Part shown: piece by piece, positions 46,118 through 55,626 of the stretch | Layout: each line of letters starts with the position of its first letter | How positions within the stretch are numbered: the stretch's first letter is position 1 | Source: Mesostigma viride | Taxonomy: Eukaryota > Streptophyta > Mesostigmatophyceae > Mesostigmatales > Mesostigmataceae | Assembly: GCA_009746045.1 (NCBI GenBank) | Contig: RPFO01000225.1 | Location: forward strand, 979,090 to 1,043,089 | Length of the DNA: 64,000 nt | Direction: 5' to 3' | Made by a program: the position numbers and the translations under genes | The notes under the pieces: generated by a model | What the model was told of the DNA's origin: nothing | Seen by the model: the letters and a program-made list of their open reading frames with translations, nothing else | Database searches by the model: none

Positions 46118-46738
46118 ATTAATTAATTAATTAATTAAACTCGTGCTCCCGTTGGGGAGTCACGGAGCACCGAAGTGCTTTTAATCCCTGTGTGTGCACT
46201 ACAGGAGAAAGGGCAGAGACCCCCAGTCTCCTTCATGCCAAAGGCATGCCACAGCTGCAATCGGGCGCGGCTAGCTAAAAGGACAGGCTAACGATCCGGC
46301 AAACTGTGGGTGCAATAAGACCCATGTGAGCATGTCATAGCAAGGAGCGTGGGCAAGTAATCTGAACATAGCCAGGGCGTAGCATGGCTGTACTAGAACT
46401 AGGCTAAGGCTATGGCTGGTTGTGTACCGTGCGTTGGCGGCACGTGACTAGGTTTGTTGGCACAGCTAGGCAAACATTCTAGGCATGGCTGCCTTAGCGA
46501 CAGTGACTCCAATGGTTACAAGCTAGGGCTATTGCTATTCTAGCCCGCTGGGGGCGTCCACATCTTGTGGTTGATCATCAGGTCCCCGCCCCTCCAGTAC
46601 ACCTTGGGCTTCTGGGGGTCCTGCTTATGGCGGAGGTATTCCGGCCACAGGTCGCGTCGCTGCTGTTGCTGAGCGGGGGTTAGGTCGTCATCCAGCGTCC
46701 AGGTGAGGTCGTGCAACCGCTTGCGACGAGACTCCGTG
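46118..46738 (-). mobile_element. 5'-truncated subfamily A retroelement
   Basis: On the minus strand this holds the last 60 or so codons of subfamily A ORF1 (46738-46545, with a DDDLTPAQQQ motif), the 3' UTR, the CTCCC-CAAC-GGGAG stem-loop near 46144-46160 and a TTAA tail (46118-46138). It is very similar to 612-1210, so these two insertions are relatively recent relatives. Confidence 0.8.
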
Positions 46739-46744
46739 GCATGC

Positions 46745-47045
46745 CTTTGCGCATGACACGCAAGTTCTTACTTACTTACTCTGCTGAGAAGCCATGGATG
46801 CCCTAGCTCCTGTATAGCCATGCTGATCTTCCACCCCGCATGACGGGCCCCCTTTGTGCTCTGATAGATCATGCCAGTGGTGCCGGTGCCCTTTGTGCAC
46901 CCAGAGCAGGTAGCAGTTTACATTCCCCCACCACCGGCTGCAGGAAGTATAGCCAAGAGTGTATTATAGGCCATTATTATGCCCCGTCTCAGGGCTATGT
47001 ATATGTGCTACATATACTCCCAACGGAGTTATGTTCCTCACGGGA
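46745..47045 (+). mobile_element. Subfamily B retroelement 3' UTR fragment
   Basis: The block from ttactctgctgagaagcc to the stem-loop at about 47018-47032 matches the 3' UTR at 49770-50035. No tail repeat follows; unrelated sequence begins near 47041. Confidence 0.7.
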
Positions 47046-47245
47046 TCATGTCGCACGTACCCCCAATTGCTGCATGGATGGATGGAAGTTAATGCTCCGT
47101 TGTTGATGCCGGCCACGAGGTAGCCATGGCTGTCGGAGCTCATAACTTTCACGTTTGAGCACCGAATTTAGCCGTGAATATCACTATCGCTTCGTCTTTC
47201 TAGACGCACATGCTGATATAATTTTCCGAATCTAAAACGCAATAT

Positions 47246-48595
47246 ATGGCGAACAAACGCGCCTCGACGCAACGCAGCCTGGCGGCTGCGCTCGGCAATG
47301 AAAATCCGTCTGCAGCTCAGGCTGCAGCTTCGCCTTCAGGTCCGGCAGGCGGCGATGACACTAGTCGTGCACTGGTGGTCGTCCAGCAACCCCCCGGGCT
47401 TAACGCCTCGCCATCTGCATCGCCTGACCCCAAGCGCACCCGCCCAGCCGACGACACAGGAGGGTCTTCACGCCCAGAACCGAGCTTTCGGCCCCGGCCT
47501 TTCAAGGTCGCAGATTACGACTGGGCCACCATTTCTCCGACCGATGCTATGCGCTGCATCTTCTTCGGGGATTACGCTTCGCTTTACGACCTGTGCCTCC
47601 ATCTCCACTCCATCAATCGCCTCCTCTGCCCAGACGGCAGCCGCTGGGCCCACATCTCCCAGCTGGTCGGCTGCGTCCGCCCCCATCTCCAGCACGCCAT
47701 CCTCAACTCCCTTCTCCAGCGCTCTGACGGCGAGATCTGGGCTCCACCCCTTTCCGTCCCCACCCTCCGCTCCATCCTCACGGAAGCCTTTCAGCAGCAC
47801 GTGACCCCCCTTGCTGCCGACATAGCAGCAATCGGCGGCACGCTGACTGCTGAACTTCCTCACATTTCCACCGCCGCCGCCTCCACCTCCACGGCCATTT
47901 CCGCCTCCACTGCCGACATCAAAGCCCAGCTCCTCGACCTCGACCACCGCCTTCAAGCCACCGCCAACGCCCTTGAGAGCTTGCATGACACCGCCGGCCT
48001 CACCGCCCAGGCGGTGAAGGACATCGCCGCCCAGCCGGCTCCTGCTGGCCCGGCCGGCGATGCTCCCTCCACCTGGGCGGACTTGCTTAAGCAGCACACC
48101 ACCTCCACCACCTCCACCATCTCGGCACAACTCAAGCAACAAGCCCTCGACCTTCGCGAGGAAGCCGACATCGCCCGGCGCAGCCACAATGTCATTGTCA
48201 AGCACTTCGACCAGCAGGCAGGTGAGACCTCCACGAGCCTTCTTGAGGCATTTAAGCGCGCCATTCTTGCCCCCATGTTACTCACTGGTGAGCTGGACAT
48301 GTCGGCTGTCCGCCTCCCCCGCGCGCGGGGGAAGGCTGGCCCGGCACCCGTGCTCCTCACCTTTAAGTACATGGCGGACAAGCTGGCGTTCCTTAAATGC
48401 CGCAAGAAGCTCTCGGAGACTCGCTTCACGCTGGACGACGACTTGACCCTGGCCCAGCAACAACGGCGACGCGATCTATGGCCGACCTACCTTCAGCTCC
48501 GGCAGAGCGCAAGGGGGAAGCCGGTATACTGGAGGGGGGCGGTCATCCACGTTGACCACAAGCCCTGGCAGCCCCCTCCTGCCACCTCAGACTAG
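47246..48595 (+). CDS. L1-ORF1-like nucleic-acid-binding protein (intact)
   Basis: 449 residues. Residues 1-65 are Ser/Ala/Pro-rich with a basic PKRTRPAD that could act as a nuclear signal. Residues about 70-190 form a helical domain (GDYASLYDLCLHLH, LRSILTEAFQQHVTP). Residues about 195-305 form a Thr/Ser-rich coiled coil (IKAQLLDLDHRLQATANALE). Residues about 308-440 form an RNA-recognition-like fold (HNVIVKHFD, APVLLTFKYMADKLAFLK) followed by the ORF1 C-terminal domain (DDDLTLAQQQRRRDLWPTYL, KPVYWRGAVIHVD). This order (coiled coil, RRM, C-terminal domain) is that of LINE-1 ORF1p, a trimeric RNA chaperone. That it works for a partner LINE is inference. The start follows a conserved 5' UTR. 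Confidence 0.8.
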   Translation: MANKRASTQRSLAAALGNENPSAAQAAASPSGPAGGDDTSRALVVVQQPPGLNASPSASPDPKRTRPADDTGGSSRPEPSFRPRPFKVADYDWATISPTDAMRCIFFGDYASLYDLCLHLHSINRLLCPDGSRWAHISQLVGCVRPHLQHAILNSLLQRSDGEIWAPPLSVPTLRSILTEAFQQHVTPLAADIAAIGGTLTAELPHISTAAASTSTAISASTADIKAQLLDLDHRLQATANALESLHDTAGLTAQAVKDIAAQPAPAGPAGDAPSTWADLLKQHTTSTTSTISAQLKQQALDLREEADIARRSHNVIVKHFDQQAGETSTSLLEAFKRAILAPMLLTGELDMSAVRLPRARGKAGPAPVLLTFKYMADKLAFLKCRKKLSETRFTLDDDLTLAQQQRRRDLWPTYLQLRQSARGKPVYWRGAVIHVDHKPWQPPPATSD

Positions 48596-48612
48596 GAATA
48601 TATATACCAGTA

Positions 48613-49622
48613 AGGCTTGCATCACTCCCCGGACAGGAGAACTTTTGCGGATGACTGTAGGTGTAAGTTGGCGATGCCATGGTAACCGGAGACGTCCGTC
48701 CTATAGTCAGCAAAATTGGTGCGAGAGGTCCCCAGTTCGATTCCGGTCGGATTCATTTGCAGATCGCGTTTTCCGCGTTTTCCGCGGCCCGGCACTGAAC
48801 GCAAAGGTTTTCACCTTTGCGGAGTGTCTGATCAGAATATACGCTTGGCTGATTTCGATAGTACCGGCTACGCCCCCTTCTAAAGAAGGATTCAGCCGTG
48901 TTCAGCCCGTCTCACGGTGCGAGACTGAACAAGTCTCGCGTGCAGACACGTGTGTAGTACTCCTACACACAGATCTCGAGTGATTTATCTAGTACCAAAT
49001 CCGAAAGGCTTGCATCACTCCCCGGACAGGAGAACTTTTGCGGATGACTGTAGGTGTAAGTTGGCGATGCCATGGTAACCGGAGACGTCCGTCCTATAGT
49101 CAGCAAAATTGGTGCGAGAGGTCCCCAGTTCGATTCCGGTCGGATTCATTTGCAGATCGCGTTTTCCGCGTTTTCCGCGGCCCGGCACTGAACGCAAAGG
49201 TTTTCACCTTTGCGGAGTGTCTGATCAGAATATACGCTTGGCTGATTTCGATAGTACCGGCTACGCCCCCTTCTAAAGAAGGATTCAGCCGTGTTCAGCC
49301 CGTCTCACGGTGCGAGACTGAACAAGTCTCGCGTGCAGACACGTGTGTAGTACTCCTACACACAGATCTCGAGTGATTTATCTAGTACCAAATCCGAAAG
49401 GCTTGCATCACTCCCCGGACAGGAGAACTTTTGCGGATGACTGTAGGTGTAAGTTGGCGATGCCATGGTAACCGGAGACGTCCGTCCTATAGTCAGCAAA
49501 ATTGGTGCGAGAGGTCCCCAGTTCGATTCCGGTCGGATTCATTTGCAGATCGCGTTTTCCGCGTTTTCCGCGGCCCGGCACTGAACGCAAAGGTTTTCAC
49601 CTTTGCGGAGTGTCTGATCAGA
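48613..49622 (+). mobile_element. Terminally redundant 393-bp-unit element with 9-bp TSD
   Basis: Two identical 393-bp units (48613-49005, 49006-49398) and a 224-bp partial unit (49399-49622) form an R-U-R-U-R structure. The direct repeat ataccagta flanks it at 48604-48612 and 49623-49631, and the uninterrupted site is seen in the sister element at 51701-51710. No coding frame is plausible. R contains an exact RNA polymerase III box B core (gttcgattcc) in a tRNA-like context, and a 9-bp hairpin (cgcaaaggt/acctttgcg). U contains an 8-bp perfect hairpin (gtgtgtag/ctacacac) and a two-part hairpin (gttca...gtctc/gagac tgaac). I found no hammerhead core. It could be a dimerised SINE or a circular-RNA-derived element. 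Confidence 0.85.
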
Positions 49623-50065
49623 ATACCAGTAGTGTAGATTAGTAAGGCTTAGCCTAGCATGTGGCCCACGCGCATGTGCGCCCATAATGGCCCCCATGGA
49701 TGATGCCTTCAACATTTAGCCATGCTTTGTCTATAATGGGACCCCCATGGATGTTGCATTAAGAATTTAGCCATGCTATGCCATGCAGAGAGATGCTCTC
49801 TGTCGAGAAGCCATGTCCTAGCTCTTGTATAGCCATGATGATCTTCCTCCCTCACAGGCATGCTCCCCCCTTACCCGGGCATAGCGTGATAGACCATGAG
49901 GGTGCAGGTGCCTTGGTGCACCTAGAGCAGGGGTAGCTTACATTCCCCCCCTTGCATGAAGTAGCCTAGAATGTATTAAAAGCCATATGCCCCTTCTCAG
50001 GGCTATGTGCTACATCTACTCCCAACGGAGTGATGTTGATAATTAATTAATTAATTAATTATGTT

Positions 50066-50277
50066 CCTAATTGATTAATAAAAAGTAAGTAATTAATTCC
50101 GCTTGGGGGAAGGGGGCTTGCCCACAGGGGGCCCGCTGTCGTGTGAGCCTGGACAATCTTCTGCCACCTCTTCAATTGTTCTGCATAGCAGTCCAAAGAA
50201 GAGAGAGGGAGTAAATGCGGTGTTCAAACTGAGCTGGCCGGACCACTGGGTCAGCCAGCAACATCTGGATCATTAAA
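50066..50277 (-). pseudogene. Fragment of the LINE ORF2 C-terminus
   Basis: The minus strand matches 43860-44025 (the region before the basic tail), with indels. It lies between TTAA-rich stretches at 50040-50065 and 50276-50310. Confidence 0.6.
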
Positions 50278-50310
50278 TTAATTAATTAATTAATTAATTA
50301 ATTAATTAAT

Positions 50311-51694
50311 ATGACGAGCAAACGCTCCTCGACGCAACGCAGCCTGGCGGCTGCTCTCCGGGCCATGAAAATACGTCTGCAGCTCCGGCTGCAGCTTCGC
50401 CATCAGGTCCGGCAGGCAGCGGTGACACTAGTCGCGCACTGGTGGTCGCCCCGAACCCTCCCGGCCATCTGCATCGCCTGATTCTAAACGCAGCCGCCCA
50501 GCCGACAAAACAGGAGGGTTTTCGCGCCCCACAGAACCGCCCTTTTGGCCCCAACCTTTCAAGGTCGATGATCACGACTGGACCAACATGTCCCCGAGCG
50601 ATGCTATGCATTGCCTCTTCTACGGGCCGGGACTACGCCTCGCTTTATGAACTGTGCCTCCATCGATCCACGACATCAACCGCCTCATCCACCCCGACCG
50701 GACGGCACCTGGGTCAGCGGACCCAACTTTCTGTTCGGGTGCGCCCGCCCCCAACTCCAACATGTGCATTATCCTCAACTCCCTCCTCATGCGCTCTGAC
50801 GGCGAGATCTGGGCTCCATCCATCTCCGCCCCCACCCTCCGCTCCATCCTTACGGAAGCCTTTCAGCAGCACGTGACCCCCCTTGCTGCTGACGTGGCAG
50901 CAATGGGCGGCACGCTGGCTACTGAGCTTCCTCACCTTTCCACCGACCACCGTCGCCTCCACCTCCACTGCCATTTCCGCCTCCACTGCCGACATATCCA
51001 AGCCCAGCTCCTCGACCTCGACCACCGCCTCCAAGCCACCGCCACCGCCCTTGAGTGCTTGCATGACACCGCCGGCCTCACCGCCCAGGCGGTGAAGGAC
51101 ATCGCTGCCCAGCCGGCATCTGCTGGCCCGGCCAGCGATGCTCCCTCCACCTGGGCGGACTTGCTTAAGCATCATCTAGTACCACCTCCACCACCTCCAC
51201 CATCGCGGCACAGCTCAAGCAACAAGCCTTCGACCTTCGAGAGGAGGCCGACATCACCCAGCGCAGCCACAATGTCATCGTCAAGCACTTCGACCAGCCG
51301 GTAGGTGAGACCTCGACGACTCTTATCACGGCATTTAAGCGCGACATTCTTGCCCCCATGCAACTCACTGGTGAGCTGCGGATGTCAGCTGTCCGCCTCC
51401 CCCGCGCGCGGGGTAAGGCTGGCCCGGCACCCGTGCTCCTCATAATAATGTTAATTTATTAAGTACATGGCGGACAAACTGTCGTTCCTTAAAGGCCGCA
51501 AGAAGCACTCGGGGACTCGCTTCACGCTGGACGATGACTTGACCCTGGCCCAGCAGCAGCGGCGACGCGAGCTATGGCCGACCTACCTTCAGCTCCGGCA
51601 GCGCGCAGCTGGGGGGAAGCCGGTGTACTGGAGGGGGGCGGTCATCCACATTGACCACAAGCCCTGGCATGCCCCTCCTGCCACCTCAGACTAG
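50311..51694 (+). pseudogene. L1-ORF1-like protein, decayed copy
   Basis: About 85 percent like the intact copies by eye. The frame is lost within the first 20 codons, and again near 50640 and 50990. Near 51443 the stretch encoding LLTFKY is replaced by AT-rich bases carrying a stop. The end (51467-51694) is open again and reads LSFLKGRKKHSGTRFTLDDD to the normal TSD stop. It cannot make a full product. Confidence 0.8.
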
Positions 51695-51718
51695 GAATAT
51701 ATACCAGTAGTGTAGATT

Positions 51719-53656
51719 GAATTGAATTGAATTGAATTGTAACATAACTCCGTTGGGAGTATATGTAGCACATAGCCCAGAGAAGGGGCATATGGCCTAT
51801 CATACATTCTAAGCTACTTCCTGCAAGGGTGGGAATGTAAACAACACTTGCTCTAGGTGCACTAGGGCACCTGCACCACCCAGAGTTTCAGGCAACACCC
51901 AGCGAAGGGGAGCCTGTCATAGGTGGGGAAGATCATCATGGCTATACAAGAGCTAGGACATGGCTTCTCTACAGAGAGCATCTCTCTGCATGGCATAGCA
52001 TGGCGAAATTCTTAATGCAACATCCATGGGGGTCCCGTTATAGGCAGGGCTTGGCTAAATCCTGTAGACAACATCCATGGGGGCCATTATGGGCGCACAT
52101 GCGCGTGGGCCACATGCTAGGCTAAGCCTGACTAATCTACACTACTGGTATGAATTCCCTAGTCTGGGGTGGCAGGAGGGGGCTGCCAGGGCTTGTGGTC
52201 AACGTGGATGACCGCCCCCCTCCAGTATACCGGCTTCCCCCCTGCGCTGTGCCGGAGCTGAAGGTAGGCCGGCCATAGCTCGCGTCGCCGCTGTTGCTGG
52301 GCCAGGGTCAAGTCGTCGTCCAGCGTGAAGCGAGTCCTCGAGAGCTTCTTGCGGCATTTAAGGAACGACAGCTTGTCCGCCATGTACTTAAAGGTGAGGA
52401 GCACGGGTGCCGGGCCAGCCTTCCCCCGCGCGCGGGGGAGGCGGACAGCCGACATGTCCAGCTCACCAGTGAGTAGCATGGGGGCAAGAATGTCGCGCTT
52501 AAATGCCTCAAGAAGGGTCGTGGAGGTCTCACCTGCCGGCTGGTCGAAGTGCTTGACGATGACATTGTGGCTGCGCCGGGCGATGTCGGTTTCCTCGCGA
52601 AGGTCGAGGGCTTGTTGCTTGAGTTGTGCCGAGATGGTGGAGGTGGTGGAGGTGGTGTGCTGCTTAAGCAAGTCCGCCCAGGTGGAGGGAGCATCGCCGG
52701 CCGGGCCAGCAGACGCCGGCTGGGCGGCGATGTCCTTCACCGCCTGGGCGGTGAGGCCGGCGGTGTCATGCAAGCTCTCAAGGGCGTTGGCGGTGGCTTG
52801 AAGGCGTTGGTCGAGGTCGAGGAGCTGGGCTTTGATGTCGGCAGTGGAGGCGGAAATGGCAGTGGAGGTGGAGGCGGCAGCGGCGGAAATGTGAGGAAGT
52901 TCAGCAGCCAGCGTGCCACCCATTGCTGCGACGTCAGCAGCAAGGGGGGTCACGTGCTGCTGAAAGGCTTCCGTGAGGATGGAACGGAGGGTGGGGGCGG
53001 AGATGGATGGAGCCCAGATCTCGTCGTCAGAGCGCTCGAGAAGGGAGTTGAGGATGGTGTGCTGGAGCTGGGGGCGGGGGCAGCCAAGCAGGGCGCCGTG
53101 GGTTTGCCAGCGGCAGCCGTTGCTGCCGATGAGGCGACCTTGGTCGTAAAGATGGAGGCACAGGTCGTAAAGCGAGGCGTAGTCCCCGTAGAAGATGCAG
53201 TCCATAGCATCGTAAGGAGACAGGTTGTTCCAGTCGTGATCATCGACCTTGAAAGGGTGGGGCCGAAAGCGCGGTTCCGAGGGGCGGGACCATCCTGTTT
53301 TGTCGGCTGGGCGGGTGCGTTTCGGGTCAGGCGATGCCGATGGCGAGGCATTAAGCCCGGGAGGTTGCTGGGTGGCCACCAGTGCACGACTAGTGTCACC
53401 GCTGTCTACCGGACCTGATGGCGAAGCTGCAGCCGCAGCTGCCGCATTTTCATGGGCGAGCGCATCCGCCAAACTGCGTTGCGTCAAAGGACGTTTGCTC
53501 GTCATATATTGCGTGTTAGATTCGGAAAATTATATCAGCATGTGCGTCTTAGAAAGACGAAGCGATAGTGATATTCACAGCTGAATTTGGGGCTCAAACG
53601 TGAAAGTTATGAGCTCCGCCGTCAGCCATGGCTACCTCGTGGCTCGTGGCTCGTGG
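51719..53656 (-). mobile_element. Complete 1.94-kb ORF1-only retroelement with 11-bp TSD
   Basis: Read on the minus strand: 5' UTR 53656-53506, intact ORF1 53505-52159, 3' UTR 52158-51741, stem-loop ACTCC-CAAC-GGAGT (51747-51760) and a pentanucleotide CAATT tail (51719-51740). The 11-bp repeat tagtgtagatt at 51708-51718 and 53657-53667 is the target-site duplication, lying in the 3' UTR of an older copy of the same family. It has no reverse transcriptase or endonuclease, so it must be mobilised in trans. The intact frame and perfect TSD suggest a recent insertion. Confidence 0.88.
52159..53505 (-). CDS. L1-ORF1-like nucleic-acid-binding protein (intact, second copy)
   Basis: 448 residues, collinear with 47246-48595: Ser/Pro-rich N-terminus with PKRTRPADKTG, a helical domain with NNLSPYDAMDCIFYGDYASL, a Thr/Ser-rich coiled coil, an RRM-like part (HNVIVKHFDQPAGETSTTLL, APVLLTFKYMADKLSFLK) and the closing LDDDLTLAQQQRRRELWPAY. 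Many differences from the first copy are conservative, as expected if the protein has been under selection between insertions; this is inference from reading. The start codon sits directly after the conserved 5' UTR and before TSKRPLTQRS. Confidence 0.8.
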   Translation of the reverse strand: MTSKRPLTQRSLADALAHENAAAAAAASPSGPVDSGDTSRALVATQQPPGLNASPSASPDPKRTRPADKTGWSRPSEPRFRPHPFKVDDHDWNNLSPYDAMDCIFYGDYASLYDLCLHLYDQGRLIGSNGCRWQTHGALLGCPRPQLQHTILNSLLERSDDEIWAPSISAPTLRSILTEAFQQHVTPLAADVAAMGGTLAAELPHISAAAASTSTAISASTADIKAQLLDLDQRLQATANALESLHDTAGLTAQAVKDIAAQPASAGPAGDAPSTWADLLKQHTTSTTSTISAQLKQQALDLREETDIARRSHNVIVKHFDQPAGETSTTLLEAFKRDILAPMLLTGELDMSAVRLPRARGKAGPAPVLLTFKYMADKLSFLKCRKKLSRTRFTLDDDLTLAQQQRRRELWPAYLQLRHSAGGKPVYWRGAVIHVDHKPWQPPPATPD

Positions 53657-54044
53657 CTTCAACTAGTGTAGATTAGTCAGGCTTAGCCTAGCATGTGGCC
53701 CACGCGCATGTGCGCCCATAATGGCCCCCATGGATGATGCCTTCAGCATTTAGCCAAGCCATGCCTATAACGGGACCTCCCATGGATGTTGCATTAAGAA
53801 TTTAGCCATGCTATGCCTATGCAGAGAGACGCTCTCTGTTGAGAAGCCATGCCCTGGCTCTTGTATAGCCATGATGATCCCCCCCATGCCGGGCCCCCCT
53901 TAGTTGGGTTGAGCTCCGAGACAGCATGGTGGGGCAGGTGCCCTTGGTGCACCTAGAGCAAGTGTTGCTTACATTCCACTCTTGCAGGAAGTAGCCCAGA
54001 ATGTATTAAAAGCCATATGCCCCTTCTCCGGGATATTAATTAAT

Positions 54045-54775
54045 TAATTATCAACATCACTCCGTTGGGAGTCAATGTAGCACATATCCCTGAGAAGGGG
54101 CATATGGCTTTAAATACATCCTAGGCTACTTCATGCAAGGGTGGGAATGTAAGCAACACTTGCTCTAGGTGCCGCAAGGGCACCGGCACCACCATGCTGT
54201 CTCAGGTTCAACCCAGCTAAGGGGATCCTGGCACGGGGGAGGAAGATCATCATGGCTATGCAAGGGCTAGGGCATGGCTTCTCGACAGAGAGCATCTCTC
54301 TGCATGGCATAGCATGGCTAAGTTCTTAATGCAACATCCATGGGGGTCCCATTATAGACAAAGCAGGGCTAAATGTTGAAGGCATCATCCATGGGGGCCA
54401 TTATGGGCGCACATGCGCGTGGGCCACATGCTAGGCTAAGCCTTACTAATCTACACTACTGGTATATATATTCCTAGTCTGAGGTGGCAGGAGGGGGCTG
54501 CCAGGGCTTGTGGTCAACGTGGATGACCGCCCCCCTCCAGTATACCGGCTTCCCCCTTGCGCTCTGCCGGAGCTGAAGGTAGGCCGGCCATAGCTCGCGT
54601 CGCCGTTGTTGCTGGGCCAGGGTCAAGTCGTCGTCCAGCGTGAAGCGAGTCTCCGAGAGCTTCTTGCGGCATTTAAGGAACGCCAGCTTGTCCGCCATGT
54701 ACTTAAAGGTGAGGAGCACGGGGGCCGGGCCAGCCTTCCCCCGCGCGCGGGGGAGGCGGACAGCCGACATCCGGG
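54045..54775 (-). mobile_element. 5'-truncated subfamily B retroelement
   Basis: The last 98 codons of ORF1 (54770-54474) remain, starting inside MSAVRLPRARGKAG and keeping LTLAQQQRRRELWPAYLQLR and the normal stop. The 3' UTR follows to the stem-loop near 54057-54071. Its tail abuts the tail of the plus-strand copy at 54034-54050, so two elements meet tail to tail and form a large inverted repeat (about 53668-54034 against 54050-54460). Confidence 0.8.
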
Positions 54776-54814
54776 ATATGTGCTACATGTACTCCCAACG
54801 GAGTCATGTTCCTA

Positions 54815-55400
54815 GGGTGGTCCCACGCGGAATGGGGTAGATTTTTGCAAGAAAAAAACGCTAGTTTCAATCGTCCGAAAAACGGACATTGCGCCGAAAT
54901 TCTTGCCGAAAAATTTGCAGCCGAGCGAATTTTCCGCCGGCCGGAAAGGGTCTCTCTGCAGCTAGACCCTTCGCAAATCGTGCGAAATCGCGCAAAATTT
55001 GCTGAAATTGACCAAAACCAGGCCAAAAAAGTGTAAAATCATGCGAAATCTTGAAAATTTTGCTGAAATTGACCAAAAACTGACCAAAAAAGTGCGAATT
55101 CATGCAAAAAAGTTCGATTGTAAAAAAATTACGACATGTAAAAAATGCGTGAATTCATGCGAAAATTTTCAAAGGGTCTCTCTGCAGTTAGACCCTTCGT
55201 GTAAAATTATGCGAAATCCTGTGAAATCGTGTGAAATTGTGTGAAATTGTGCGAAAATCGTGCGAAAATCACGCGAAATTGTGCAAAATTTTGCGGGCGT
55301 TCTCAAATCGCTAGAAAAAATTTTGAAACAGAAAGTCGAAAACAGCGTTTTTTTCTTGCAAAATGCGCGAAAAACTACCCCATTCGGCGTGGGGCCACCC
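54815..55400. mobile_element. 586-bp inverted-repeat element (MITE-like)
   Basis: The ends match in inverted orientation for about 48 bp (54815-54862 against 55344-55400, with an 8-bp gap). Both begin gggtgg and include gaatggggta and a run of A. The 4-bp direct repeat CCTA flanks the element (54811-54814, 55401-55404). The interior is AT-rich with repeated gcgaaat-type words and two copies of an agggtct...agaccct hairpin (about 54947-54971 and 55165-55190). No coding frame. The superfamily is not evident. Confidence 0.75.
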
Positions 55401-55404
55401 CCTA

Positions 55405-55626
55405 ATTAATTAATATACCAGCTAAAGACTGAACAAAGCCAGTGCTTTTAAACACGGTTAACATTTTCACATCTCTGAATGCCTTGCAAGCATGAATGGC
55501 CCTCAGCCTTCAGGTGTGAACCCTATGCCACAAAAAAAAAAAATGGTGTGCAGCTGTCACGGAACACTCCGGCATAAGCACTTGCAGTGTCCCAACTGAC
55601 AATGCTAGGCTGTAATGTCTTGAGCA
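55405..55626. other. 3' flank of the oxidase gene
   Basis: A TTAA-rich start, a poly-A run of 12 near 55531-55543, then unique sequence. On the minus strand this is the likely 3' UTR of the oxidase. I see no confident poly(A) signal. Confidence 0.4.

Larger units (their letters stand above)
47100..50060 (+). mobile_element. ORF1-only retroelement, subfamily B, with nested insertion
   Basis: Layout: 5' UTR (about 47110-47245), intact ORF1 (47246-48595), 3' UTR (48596-48612 and 49623-50038), terminal stem-loop ACTCC-CAAC-GGAGT (50018-50031) and a TTAA-type tail (50040-50060). A 1,010-bp foreign element splits the 3' UTR just after the stop codon. No reverse transcriptase is encoded. The 5' UTR is shared with the complete copy at 51719-53656 and a fragment at 61183-61305. 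Confidence 0.85.
50278..54050 (+). mobile_element. Older subfamily B retroelement split by a younger copy
   Basis: ORF1 remnant 50311-51694, start of the 3' UTR 51695-51718, then after the nested insertion the 3' UTR resumes at 53668 and runs to a TTAA tail at about 54034-54049. The left side begins with a TTAA-repeat stretch directly followed by ATG, so the 5' UTR is missing. The resumed sequence (agtcaggcttagcctagc) continues exactly where the left part stops. Confidence 0.85.

Noticed and set aside
48613-49622. CRISPR array or hammerhead retrozyme
   Set aside because: Repeats are 393 bp without unique spacers, and the genome is eukaryotic. No CUGANGA/GAAA hammerhead core was found on either strand, although CTGATCAG looks superficially similar.
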